From NCBI GenBank assembly GCA_913020395.1, contig CAJWCA010000003.1:1-40282 (forward strand): 40,282 nt of DNA, written 5' to 3'. The DNA is from an uncultured Cellvibrionales bacterium. GTDB taxonomy: Bacteria; Pseudomonadota; Gammaproteobacteria; Pseudomonadales; Cellvibrionaceae. Numbering within the stretch: the stretch's first letter is position 1; each line of letters begins with the position of its first letter. Shown here piece by piece: positions 7,626-15,947 of the stretch. A model generated the notes under the pieces. The model made no database searches, was not told the origin of the DNA, and was given only the letters and a program-made list of their open reading frames with translations. The position numbers and the translations under genes were made by a program.

Positions 7626-8435
7626 TTAGTTAACCACCATAACATCAACGTCTTGATTGCCAATCACGCGTGCCGCAGTATTCCCTCGGCGAGAAGATTT
7701 TTTACCGTGCTGGTTTAACGTACCAATAATAACCAAATCAGCATCAATCGCAGCTGCAGTGCTGGCTACCACTTCATCCGTATACCCTTCTGTTACATGC
7801 AAACGTTCTGCCGGTAACTCAGTCTTTTTAGCCAAGGCGCCCCGATCGGGGTAGTGACTGGAATCCACATAGGCATTAACCACATGAAGCTCTGCCCCAT
7901 ACAATACTGCCGTTTTATGACCCCGGTCCAGAATACGCTGATTGAGCGCCTGTTGCTCGGAACCAATCGCCTGGAAATTGACCGCGGCCAGAATCACCTT
8001 GCGTTTTTCCTCCGCACCCGGGCGAACCAGCACCACTGGGCAACTCATACTCTTTAGCAGTTCCCACTTGTTTTCACTAAAGGTGAAGCGCAGGCGGTTT
8101 GTTTTGGGGTGAATGGGCAACAATACTTCGTCGGCGCAAAAACGCTTGGCAGATTCCAGAATAGAATTTTGCCACTCAGAAGACCAAGACACTTCAATTT
8201 CAGACTCCAGCCCGGCATCACTCAGATTATTGAAAATCTCAGTTTCAAACCACTGACGGTCACGCACCAGGTTGTCATTGTTGGCTCGGGTATCAACCGC
8301 TTCCGGGTCCACACCCACAAATACCTTGATCAGCGGAGGCGTCTCCCGTAACGCTGCCGTTACCAGAGTACGATGAAGGGCGACCTGTTCAACATCATTG
8401 GGGTCTACAACAACTAATAACTTTTCCTGGCTCAT
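7626..8435 (-). CDS. Tandem-domain universal stress protein (UspE-like)
   Basis: The 269-residue protein contains two UspA domains, residues about 1-130 and 145-269, as in UspE. The second domain keeps an ATP-binding-like loop GTLNQHGKKSSRRGNTA near its end, which follows the G-x2-G-x9-G(S/T/N) pattern. The first domain has lost it (LPIHPKTNRLRF), suggesting one nucleotide site per chain. ATG 8435 has AAGGAA 7 nt upstream. It is monocistronic, with a hairpin after the stop codon and a terminator of the preceding tldD-pmbA unit before it. Such proteins act in stress survival; the specific role is not visible. Confidence 0.85.
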   Translation of the reverse strand: MSQEKLLVVVDPNDVEQVALHRTLVTAALRETPPLIKVFVGVDPEAVDTRANNDNLVRDRQWFETEIFNNLSDAGLESEIEVSWSSEWQNSILESAKRFCADEVLLPIHPKTNRLRFTFSENKWELLKSMSCPVVLVRPGAEEKRKVILAAVNFQAIGSEQQALNQRILDRGHKTAVLYGAELHVVNAYVDSSHYPDRGALAKKTELPAERLHVTEGYTDEVVASTAAAIDADLVIIGTLNQHGKKSSRRGNTAARVIGNQDVDVMVVN

Positions 8436-8487
8436 CTGAGGTTCCTTTTGAGGTTTGACGTTTAAAATGTGAGGCTAAAAATACACA

Positions 8488-8504
8488 GGCACATTCATTG
8501 TGCC
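8488..8504 (-). promoter_or_regulatory. Small palindrome upstream of the universal stress gene
   Basis: GGCACA-TTCAT-TGTGCC is a perfect 6-bp inverted repeat between the pmbA terminator and the usp start. On the minus strand it is followed by a U-rich run, so it may be a second terminator or an operator for the usp promoter. Confidence 0.35.
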
Positions 8505-8521
8505 CAACCACTTGCTACTAG

Positions 8522-8558
8522 AATAAAACATCTGGGCAATGCCGGTGTTGGCCCAGAT
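8522..8558 (-). terminator. Rho-independent terminator of tldD-pmbA
   Basis: ATCTGGGC (8530-8537) pairs perfectly with GCCCAGAT (8551-8558). On the minus strand the stem is followed by GTTTTATT. It begins 20 nt beyond the pmbA stop codon, which is the expected position. Confidence 0.8.
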
Positions 8559-8577
8559 CAACAATGAAAAGAACTTT

Positions 8578-9909
8578 CTAATCACCCGATATAGCTACAT
8601 CGGCAAAACGAATGGCGGGCATCAAGGCTGAGCGCTCCCAATTCCACCGCTGTTTATCACCTACGGCATTAATCTTGGCCAGCATTTGGTAAAAATTGCC
8701 GGCAACAGTCACACCGCGCACGGGCTGAACCCGCTTGCCGTCACGACAGAGAAAACCCGACGCTCCAAAACTGAAATCACCGGAGACCGCATTGGCGCCC
8801 GAATGGGTGCCCGTTAAATCGGTTAGCTCCAGATACTCACCTGCCAGCAAAGAGTTTGAACCGTCGGTGCCCGCTGCAACGTTTAATTGATGCACAGCAA
8901 CATCGAGCGCTGATTTTGGCCCGCGACTGGCGTTGCCGGTTGTATCCAGATTGAAATGGGCCGCCGTGACGGTATTGTGCACAAAAGAATCCAGACGCCC
9001 TTCCGTGATCAAGGGCACGGACCGGGTTAAACTGCCCTCTGAGTCGAACAGGTGATAAGACAAACCTTCAGTCAACAAGGGTTGATCGCTGATCGTTAAA
9101 CGAGGGTCTGTAATAATCTCCCCCACTTTGTCCCGCATGGGGTTAATGCCATCTTTTGCCGCCTTACCGGAAAACAATGTGCTGAATGCACCAAACACTT
9201 GCGCCTGACACTCTTCGTCAAAAATGACATCATAGTGACCGGTCGCAACGGGTTTGCCTTCCAACAAGGCCAGGCTGCTGTCATACACATGATTAATCAA
9301 ATCTTGGGGTAACAGATTCGAAAAAAGACGTTCCGCCTGACCACTGCCAGACATGACGTTGTGCTCGCCTTTTTCCAACAGCGCATAGGTATAAGCAACG
9401 TTAATCCGGCTTTTTGAATGGGTGGTTCGACCCGCACTGTTATATAGGTAACTTTCCCTTTGAACCTCTTCCAGCCCGTTGTAAGGCACATTTTTAACCC
9501 AGGCTTTTTCCGTTAAGCCGGTTTCCAGTTGCAGGGCCAGTTCGATTTTTTCTTCAATGCCCGTCTCCTGAACCGGGCACAGCAAACTGTCATCGGTAGA
9601 GGTTTCATCACTGCTGGCTGGAATGCGTTCGCGGGCTTCAGTCTCGCTGTAAGTCGCATTGACAAGAGCCTGTTCCACCATGGACTTCAGTGCCGCATCG
9701 TCACTCGCCTCGCTGTAGGCGATACCGGCCTTATTGTCTTTAATAACGCGCAGGCCAAATACCTGGCTGGAACTAACTTTGTGTTCTTCCAGAGTGGCAT
9801 CTTTGACCGACAGGGCCAAAGAGGATTGCTGATCAATTAACAGGTCGCCTTCGGCGCCCGCCTTGTCCAGCAAAGACATCACATAATCGGCTTCGTGTGA
9901 AAGGCTCAT
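8578..9909 (-). CDS. pmbA: Metalloprotease subunit TldE/PmbA
   Basis: TldD and TldE (PmbA) form a heterodimeric metalloprotease that degrades unfolded short peptides and matures ribosomal peptides such as microcins; they also act in CcdA turnover. This 443-residue protein has the family N-terminal alpha/beta domain and the C-terminal beta-rich domain, with the signatures TTGNASRGPKSALDVAVHQLNV and SGANAVSGDFSFGASGFLCRDGK. As expected for the TldE partner there is no HExxxH motif. Its ATG overlaps the tldD stop codon (TGATG), so the two are translationally coupled at equal dosage. A strong terminator follows. No RiPP precursor or maturation gene is visible nearby. Confidence 0.95.
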   Translation of the reverse strand: MSLSHEADYVMSLLDKAGAEGDLLIDQQSSLALSVKDATLEEHKVSSSQVFGLRVIKDNKAGIAYSEASDDAALKSMVEQALVNATYSETEARERIPASSDETSTDDSLLCPVQETGIEEKIELALQLETGLTEKAWVKNVPYNGLEEVQRESYLYNSAGRTTHSKSRINVAYTYALLEKGEHNVMSGSGQAERLFSNLLPQDLINHVYDSSLALLEGKPVATGHYDVIFDEECQAQVFGAFSTLFSGKAAKDGINPMRDKVGEIITDPRLTISDQPLLTEGLSYHLFDSEGSLTRSVPLITEGRLDSFVHNTVTAAHFNLDTTGNASRGPKSALDVAVHQLNVAAGTDGSNSLLAGEYLELTDLTGTHSGANAVSGDFSFGASGFLCRDGKRVQPVRGVTVAGNFYQMLAKINAVGDKQRWNWERSALMPAIRFADVAISGD

Positions 9910-11297
9910 CAGGCGTTACCTCCAACTAAAATCTCGTCAACTTTAAGTGTGGACTGCCCAACTGTCGTTGGCACTGCCCCAGAGACCGAGCCGCACATGC
10001 CGCAGGCCAGGGAAAAGTCGGTGCCCACCATGGAAATCTGTTTCAATACTTCGGGGCCCGTGGAAATCAAAGTGGCGGCTTTAATGGGATATTGAATTTT
10101 TCCGTCCTCCACATAATAACCTTCGGTGACGGCGAAATTAAATTCACCGGTACCGGGTTGCACCGAACCGCCGCCCATATGAGAGGCATAAATTCCGCGG
10201 TCGATAGAACTAATCATGTCGTCTAGCGTGGCATCTCCCGGTTCAATAAAGGTATTGCGCATTCTTGAGGCGGGAGCATATTTGTAAGACTCGCGCCGAC
10301 CAGAACCCGTACGCTCATAACCGGTTCTCTGTGCGCCCATGCGGTCAACGAGAAAGCTCGTCAGTTGGCCGTCTTTAATTAACTGAGTACGTTGAGTAGG
10401 CATGCCTTCATCGTCCAGGTTAATGGAACCCCATTCGTTGACCATTGTGCCATCGTCCACAGCGCTCACCACGGGGCTTGCAATCATGTCTCCCATTCGG
10501 TCATGAAAAACCGAGGCTTTTTTGGCCACCGAGGTTGTCTCCAGCAAATGGCCACAGGCTTCATGAAAGATCACCCCGCCAAAACCATTGCCAATCACAA
10601 CGGGCATTTTACCCGAGGGGCAAGGTTTGGCGCTGAGATTCACAAGCGCCTGCCTGGCGGCCTCACGACCGGTATTTTCGGCTTCCAGCCCTTCACTCAG
10701 CTCCCAGCCCAACAGGCCGCCATCGTTCCAGCCTCCACTGGCCTGCTCGCCCTGGTCGTTAACGGCAATGGCACTGAGACCGGCACGAATATAGTGGCGG
10801 GTATCGTCAACGTGCAAGCCTTCACTGTTAAAAATTTCAACGGCCTGCTCTCGCTGCAAACAAAAACCTTTGGTTTGATTGATGGTGGCGCTTTCATTTC
10901 TCGCGGCCGCATTGGCGGCCATCAAATAGGCCACTTTTGATTCCACATCGAACTGCTTGGACAAGATGCGGGTGGCCGGATGGATAGAGGTGTTTTGTCG
11001 ATAGTCGAAAGTCTTGGTTGACTGAACAGCCTCTCTCAGATCTCTTGCCGCCAGTTCAGAGGCAATTCGTTTCAGTTCCTGTTCATCTGGCCTGTTGGTG
11101 TAGCCGTATAAAATCTTGTCGCCGTAGAATAGGCGAACACCAATACCGAAGTCGATACCCGATTGTACCGATTGCACTTTACTGCTCAGGGTTTGAATGC
11201 TGGAGAGTTGATTGCGCTCCACATATAACTCGGCGAAGTCAGCCCCCAGGCTCAGGGCGTGATCGATCACCGATTGTGCACTTATAGGATTTAACAT
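9909..11297 (-). CDS. tldD: Metalloprotease subunit TldD
   Basis: This is the catalytic subunit of the TldD/TldE protease. It carries the HExxxH zinc motif as HEACGH within FGGVIFHEACGHLLETTSVAKK, plus a C-terminal Cys-rich stretch SLACGMCGSVSGAVPT typical of the family, in which a Cys completes the metal site. The frame extends to 11378, but ATG 11297 has AGGA 8 nt upstream and begins at MLNPISAQSVIDHALSLGADFAELYVER, the conserved N-terminus. That gives 462 residues, slightly shorter than the E. coli protein (about 480). It is the first gene of a two-gene operon with pmbA. Confidence 0.95.
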   Translation of the reverse strand: MLNPISAQSVIDHALSLGADFAELYVERNQLSSIQTLSSKVQSVQSGIDFGIGVRLFYGDKILYGYTNRPDEQELKRIASELAARDLREAVQSTKTFDYRQNTSIHPATRILSKQFDVESKVAYLMAANAAARNESATINQTKGFCLQREQAVEIFNSEGLHVDDTRHYIRAGLSAIAVNDQGEQASGGWNDGGLLGWELSEGLEAENTGREAARQALVNLSAKPCPSGKMPVVIGNGFGGVIFHEACGHLLETTSVAKKASVFHDRMGDMIASPVVSAVDDGTMVNEWGSINLDDEGMPTQRTQLIKDGQLTSFLVDRMGAQRTGYERTGSGRRESYKYAPASRMRNTFIEPGDATLDDMISSIDRGIYASHMGGGSVQPGTGEFNFAVTEGYYVEDGKIQYPIKAATLISTGPEVLKQISMVGTDFSLACGMCGSVSGAVPTTVGQSTLKVDEILVGGNA

Positions 11298-11429
11298 TGA
11301 ATGATCCTGTTTTGTAATAGACGGTGGTAACAATAGTGTTATGGATACGAACCTTAGAGATTTAAAGGCTGCCTTCACTATTTAATTAACAATAAAACTT
11401 AGTGGCATCGATCTTAAAGGACATGGACC

Positions 11430-11813
11430 TTAATGAACATAGGGTGCCAAATTGACATCCAGCCAAGTGCCGGCCGCATTCACAGTGGAAAAGGCCTTGG
11501 ACTGATGTAAGTGCTGGGCTAGCTGGCCGTAGAGCGTGGCGAGTGCAGTGTTACGAGGCGTGCCTACCAACATGGCCGACATTGCCGGGGGTGCGCCCGG
11601 CAACTGGCCGATGCCTCCCACAATATCTTGAACCGCGTCCAATCCGTGGGCGCCATCGAGAGTCCTGAAATCCCATACGGCCTTAAACTGATTGTTGTAA
11701 TTCGCATCCAGTCTTAGCGCATGTATCGAAGAAAGAATCTCTTCAACGTCGACGGTGCCAGAGACGGTGACAACGATCAATGCTTGTTCTGGATGGATGT
11801 TATGCTCAATCAT
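11430..11813 (-). CDS. STAS/SpoIIAA-like small protein
   Basis: The 127-residue protein shows the alternating strand-helix pattern of STAS-like (SpoIIAA-like) domains: ALIVVTVSGTVDVEEILSSI, then KAVWDFRTLDG, then AMLVGTPRNTALATLYGQLA. No canonical phosphorylatable DSS motif as in anti-sigma antagonists is seen. It belongs to the diverse group with no assigned role. It is not obviously cotranscribed with tldD, which starts about 130 bp downstream. Function unknown. Confidence 0.55.
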   Translation of the reverse strand: MIEHNIHPEQALIVVTVSGTVDVEEILSSIHALRLDANYNNQFKAVWDFRTLDGAHGLDAVQDIVGGIGQLPGAPPAMSAMLVGTPRNTALATLYGQLAQHLHQSKAFSTVNAAGTWLDVNLAPYVH

Positions 11814-11945
11814 GTTAGCCCTTCATATATGACATATCACCGGCTCGCCCCTAAGCATAGATCAAGCAGAGGAAAACACCGTTGAATTTTGTCTGTTTTA
11901 GCCAGGCTTTCAGCCGTAGAAACCCTTAGTCATTACGCTGCCTGT

Positions 11946-12767
11946 TCAATGTGTCGCAGCGTTCTTAAGGGATTGGGGGAGATAGAGCGCCGCATGGTAT
12001 TCAAGGCCCCAGCGCTCCAGGAACTGCAGAAAATAACCGTTATCCCACAGCACCTGCAGGCCTTTGCGATAGTTATTCGCCAATTGTTTGGCAGCGGGTT
12101 TACCTCGTTCTCTATGGGAGACACACATAAACACTTCAAGAAAACCCGCTTTAAACACCTCTTGTGTTTGCACGTTCAAACGGCGGGACAAACCTTCTGT
12201 GATGGCATAGTCCGCCAACACCAGGTCAATCCGCCGGCTTTTCAGCATTTTGAATAAGGTTGAGACATCATTGGCTGGTTTAAAGTTAGGTTTTGAGATA
12301 AATGGATCAATATCTTTGCCCAGGCTCCTAAAATAACCAATCGAGTAATATTCAAGGTCGGCCAGCGACAGGCGGTCAGGGATACTATGGTTGTGGGCCA
12401 GTTTGCTGACAATTAGGGGCAAACCGAGGTGAGGATTGTCGGCACAGGAGAACTGCGCATTCTCCGGAATCAGGAACTTGCCGTTAAACCGAAACACCGC
12501 TCCCGCATCAACAATCCCACGGTCGAGATTACGCATCAGGCGAGGGTAGTTATAAGAGTGGAAGGTTGTCTTCGCGCCCATTTCGGAGAATATCTTTCTT
12601 GGCAATTCGATCGCCAGGGCTTTATCGGCGGGGGATTGATCGCTGGACAGGCGACTCAGCACACCTACCTCGAGCTCAAAGTCTTCCGCGCTAACCGCAA
12701 GTCCACAACTGGCCGCCACTGTCACTAAGCTGAGCAACAGGCGTACTACAATACCTCTGACGTTCAA
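11946..12767 (-). CDS. Periplasmic solute-binding-type protein
   Basis: It has a signal peptide at residues 1-27 (basic start, long hydrophobic core, cleavage near VSA-ED). The mature part follows the SBP_bac_3 plan: VGVLSRLSSDQSP, then MRNLDRGIVDAGAVFRFN, a second lobe starting around YSIGYFRSLGKDIDPF, STLFKMLKSRRIDLVLADYAITEG, and a C-terminal helix DNGYFLQFLERWGLEY. It has 273 residues. There is no transporter partner, as for the gene at 2740-3477. Such orphan proteins are common in marine gammaproteobacteria. Ligand unknown. Confidence 0.7.
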   Translation of the reverse strand: MNVRGIVVRLLLSLVTVAASCGLAVSAEDFELEVGVLSRLSSDQSPADKALAIELPRKIFSEMGAKTTFHSYNYPRLMRNLDRGIVDAGAVFRFNGKFLIPENAQFSCADNPHLGLPLIVSKLAHNHSIPDRLSLADLEYYSIGYFRSLGKDIDPFISKPNFKPANDVSTLFKMLKSRRIDLVLADYAITEGLSRRLNVQTQEVFKAGFLEVFMCVSHRERGKPAAKQLANNYRKGLQVLWDNGYFLQFLERWGLEYHAALYLPQSLKNAATH

Positions 12768-12871
12768 TGTTGGTGATATCCCGGCGCTGACCTTGAGTAA
12801 AAGAGCGCGCAGTATACCCCGACTTGCAGGGCGCGACGACAGTCCTGCTCATTATTTCGCCAGCTCCAGGG

Positions 12872-13858
12872 TTAAAATTGTTCCAGCGCAAGCCTTAGCG
12901 CATTTTCATCATCACTCAAGAAATCTGGAGCAACCCCTCTACCCTCCCAGGTTTTGCCTGAGTAGCGCCCAACGGGGCGTTTTGTAGGGATACCCACTAA
13001 AAACCCACCGGCCACCGGTGTCATTGCTTCAAGCATGTGTGCTCCACCGCCTGTGGGTGTGCCTATCACCTTAGCTCTGCCGGCATCCTGCAGCGCAAAC
13101 GCCAATGACTCCGGGGCGGAAAAGGTTTTCCGGTTAACCAGAATGAGCATTTTTTTATCCAAATATCGCGCCCAGCTGAGCTCAGTGGGCAGTTCCATGG
13201 GAGATTGGGAAAGTTTATTGTCGACTCGTGACTCGATAAGCAGCGGTGATTCAATGCCCTTTGGCAGGAAGGTCGCCATGATGTGGTTGGCTCCATCGCC
13301 ATCCCCACCCGGATTATTCCTCAGGTCCAAGATGAGCCCCCTGCTGTGTATGACTTGCTCCATGACCGCCTGAAAGGGTGCCTCGATCAGCTCCGGTGAG
13401 TAAAAGGTCGTTATTTTCAAATAGGCAATGTCACCCGGCAAGAACTCAAGCGGGTCAAAGCCATAATTCACACTGGGCGCCTTAGCGATCCATTCGGCAA
13501 TCCAGCCGTCTTCGCCTTTCTCTTGGTCCACATGCTCCACCATCATGTGACCGTCTTCACTGATCGCCTTCAAATCGCGGCTCAACAATGTCGCCAATGA
13601 CTTTACGTCCGCTGTTCCGGCGGTATATCGGCCTTCGGTCACATTACTGCGTAATTGCTGTGCGATATGCCTGGCCTTTTCAGGGAGGATATACTGGGCC
13701 TCTATAGCACTGGCGATATTTTCGACAACGCTGTGAGACATTGGCATTTCCAGCGCCCTTTGGGCGTTTTCATCGCAGTGGGCAGGTGTTAAACCGGCAA
13801 ACAACAAAAGCAGTGCGAAACAATAAACACCCAAATTAGGCAGGTTTGAAGCATTCAT
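12872..13858 (-). CDS. Secreted S41 family peptidase (tail-specific protease-like)
   Basis: The 328-residue protein has a signal peptide (residues 1-28, ending PAHC, possibly a lipobox-like Cys at 28). An N-terminal helical domain with EDGHMMVEH around 101-109 follows, then the S41 catalytic core. The core has DLRNNPGGDGDGA at 178-190, the nucleophile in KTFSAPES (S247), GTPTGGGAH at 266-274 and TWEGRGVAPD at 303-312. No PDZ domain is evident, so it resembles interphotoreceptor retinoid-binding-like S41 peptidases more than CtpA. AGAGG precedes ATG 13858. Transcription probably starts from a consensus sigma-70 promoter at 13977-14004. Substrate unknown. Confidence 0.85.
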   Translation of the reverse strand: MNASNLPNLGVYCFALLLLFAGLTPAHCDENAQRALEMPMSHSVVENIASAIEAQYILPEKARHIAQQLRSNVTEGRYTAGTADVKSLATLLSRDLKAISEDGHMMVEHVDQEKGEDGWIAEWIAKAPSVNYGFDPLEFLPGDIAYLKITTFYSPELIEAPFQAVMEQVIHSRGLILDLRNNPGGDGDGANHIMATFLPKGIESPLLIESRVDNKLSQSPMELPTELSWARYLDKKMLILVNRKTFSAPESLAFALQDAGRAKVIGTPTGGGAHMLEAMTPVAGGFLVGIPTKRPVGRYSGKTWEGRGVAPDFLSDDENALRLALEQF

Positions 13859-13976
13859 TCTGTTACCTCTCTTTTCTCAGAACACACAAAAGATTGGATG
13901 GCTTGTGGCCAACCGGTCTTCACTGATCGTAAGAATTACAGTTTTCAGGGAATTAACATAAGCAGTTATATAAGTG

Positions 13977-14004
13977 ATTATATATTTCTATATACACCTG
14001 TCAA
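13977..14004 (-). promoter_or_regulatory. Consensus sigma-70 promoter for the S41 peptidase gene
   Basis: On the minus strand TTGACA (13999-14004) is followed after 16 nt by TATAAT (13977-13982). Both hexamers match the consensus exactly. The start site would lie near 13970, leaving an untranslated leader of about 110 nt before ATG 13858, within a 199-bp AT-rich gap that otherwise holds no gene. Confidence 0.7.
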
Positions 14005-14057
14005 TCGCAAACTGACGTCAGTGGAGAAAGTAGTTCAGAAGCTCTTGAAGGGCTGTA

Positions 14058-14900
14058 TTAGTCGGCTAACTTAGCGCTGATCTCACCATAGTTCACCGCT
14101 TGCTCGGCAAAGTGAAAACTCCCCTCTCCCTGCATTTCATCAATCGCACGCATAACCGCACCCAGCGCGGCGCGGGCAAGCGCACTACCAATACTAATTC
14201 GTTTAACACCCAGGCCGGCCAGTTGCTTCACCGTAAAGTTGGCCCCTGCCAAACCCATCACAACATTGAGCGGGCGGTCGACGGAAGACACAATGGCAGA
14301 AATGTCTTCAGCGCGAGTAATGCCCGGTGCATACAACACCTCCGCCCCGGCTTCCTGATAAGCCTGTAAACGTTTTATGGTGTCTTTGATGTCGGGTTTG
14401 CCCATCAAGTAATTTTCAGCACGCCCCGTCAATACAAAATGAGCGCCGTTTGTTTGTATTGATTCAGCGGCCGCACGAATACGGTCAGCAGCGAGCTCAA
14501 TGTCATAAACCGGATTTTTACTGTGACTGTTACTGTCTTCAATGGAACCACCCGCAAGCCCGATACCTATGGCCGCCTGAATGGTTTCAACGACAGATTC
14601 GGGAGAATCGCCAAAACCGTTCTCAAGATCCGCGCTGACGGGCAGTGGCGTGGCCTCCACAATCAACTTGGCGTTAGCCAGAATCGCCTCGCGCCCCAGG
14701 GTATTGTCTTTTTTACCTTTAAAAAATGCACAGCCGGCACTGGTGGTTGCCAAAGCCTTAAATCCGGCCTGGGCCAATAAGTGTGCGGTGCCCGCATCCC
14801 AGGGATTGGGAATAATAAACGCTCCGGGCTCTCGGTGAAGCGCGGCTAAGGCCTCTGCTTTTTGGCGCTGTACTGATTTATCCATTGACGCGGCACTCAT
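14058..14900 (-). CDS. Isocitrate lyase / PEP mutase superfamily enzyme
   Basis: This is a TIM-barrel enzyme of the PEP mutase/isocitrate lyase superfamily, which makes or breaks C-C or C-P bonds next to a carboxylate. Signatures are IIPNPWDAGTAHLLAQAGF, ALATTSAG, SADLENGFGD (Mg-binding Asp and Glu) and GGSIEDS. The KKCGH loop with the catalytic Cys of true isocitrate and methylisocitrate lyases is absent, so it is neither of these. It may be an oxaloacetate or carboxyvinyl-type lyase. ATG 14900 has AGAGGAG 6 nt upstream and is clearly better than the in-frame ATG at 14924. It gives 280 residues. It is divergent from a LysR gene that probably regulates it. Confidence 0.85.
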   Translation of the reverse strand: MSAASMDKSVQRQKAEALAALHREPGAFIIPNPWDAGTAHLLAQAGFKALATTSAGCAFFKGKKDNTLGREAILANAKLIVEATPLPVSADLENGFGDSPESVVETIQAAIGIGLAGGSIEDSNSHSKNPVYDIELAADRIRAAAESIQTNGAHFVLTGRAENYLMGKPDIKDTIKRLQAYQEAGAEVLYAPGITRAEDISAIVSSVDRPLNVVMGLAGANFTVKQLAGLGVKRISIGSALARAALGAVMRAIDEMQGEGSFHFAEQAVNYGEISAKLAD

Positions 14901-14989
14901 GATGACTCCTCTGGTGTTAATCAATTCCCACTGTTTTGCAGCGAGTATGAGGCATGTGAATCAAGCATCAAAGTAAAGATTCTGGAAAG

Positions 14990-15014
14990 CATTTGTGCAA
15001 TACTCGCACAAATG
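14990..15014. promoter_or_regulatory. Perfect palindrome ending in the lysR start codon
   Basis: CATTTGTGC (14990-14998) and GCACAAATG (15006-15014) are perfect 9-bp inverted arms around a 7-nt spacer. The last three bases are the ATG of the LysR gene. It is the likely autoregulatory site of that regulator, and it occupies the place where a ribosome-binding site would lie. Confidence 0.7.
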
Positions 15015-15941
15015 GATATCGAAAATCTGAAAGTCTTTGTCGACGTGGTGCGCCAGGGCAGCTTCTCTGAAGTGGCTCGGCGTCGCCAAGTGTCCCCCTC
15101 GTCAATCTCACGCACAATCTCTACTTTAGAGCAGGAGCTCGGGGTCAGGTTGTTTCAGCGTTCTACCCGCTGCCTCTTGCCAACCGAGGCCGGCACAAAT
15201 TACTTCGAACGGATTGAACCCCTGGTGGAAGAACTGGAAAGTGCCAGCCAGACCATTCAGGAGCAAACCCAGCAGGCACGGGGTGTGGTACGCCTAACGG
15301 CATCCCCCTCCTTCGGTATCAGCTGCATCGCCCCCCGGCTTGCCGAGTTCAGTGAACGGCACCCAGAACTGTCTGTTGAGTTAACGCTTAGCGATAAGCG
15401 GGTGGACTTGATGGCCGACGGCATTGATCTGGCCATTCGACAGGGTTCACTAGAAGATTCATCGCTGGTATCCACTCGGTTTATCACCAGCGGTTTCCGG
15501 GTTTGCGCCAGCCCGACCTATCTCAAGGCAATGGGCCACCCCAACACTCCAGAAGCGCTCGAACAACATCGCTGCATGAGTTTTCCATTTCCGGGGTATC
15601 AATCCACATGGCGTTTCAAACCAATGATGGCCGAGCGCGACGATAACACCGCGATGATCACGGTGCCCATTAACAGCCACATGGTAATCAACAATGGCCT
15701 GGCGTTAAAACAATGTGCCATCGACGGTGCCGGAATTGTTTTGCTTTCCGACTGGCTGGTGGCAGATGCGATTGCCGATGGGCAACTGATTAATCTGTTT
15801 CCCGATCTCCAGGCAACTGCTAGCGAATTTGAAGCCAGAATGAGTTTTGTCTACCCGAGTAAATCCTATGTGCCTGAAAAAGTTCGCATAGTTATGGCAT
15901 TTCTACGGGAAGCTTGTAACGAGTATCAACTCAAGAACTAA
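15012..15941 (+). CDS. LysR family transcriptional regulator
   Basis: The 309-residue protein has an N-terminal HTH (residues 1-60) with MDIENLKVFVDVVRQGSFSE and VSPSSISRTISTLEQELGVRLF. An effector domain follows that resembles the CrgA/DsdC-like group (VRLTASPSFG, DLAIRQGSLEDSSLV, then GLALKQCAIDGAGIVLLSDWLV). The start is fixed by the family N-terminus, yet there is no Shine-Dalgarno sequence before it, since the palindrome 14990-15014 fills that space. It is divergent from the PEP mutase-like gene, its probable target. Confidence 0.9.
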   Translation: MDIENLKVFVDVVRQGSFSEVARRRQVSPSSISRTISTLEQELGVRLFQRSTRCLLPTEAGTNYFERIEPLVEELESASQTIQEQTQQARGVVRLTASPSFGISCIAPRLAEFSERHPELSVELTLSDKRVDLMADGIDLAIRQGSLEDSSLVSTRFITSGFRVCASPTYLKAMGHPNTPEALEQHRCMSFPFPGYQSTWRFKPMMAERDDNTAMITVPINSHMVINNGLALKQCAIDGAGIVLLSDWLVADAIADGQLINLFPDLQATASEFEARMSFVYPSKSYVPEKVRIVMAFLREACNEYQLKN

Positions 15942-15947
15942 AGAGCG

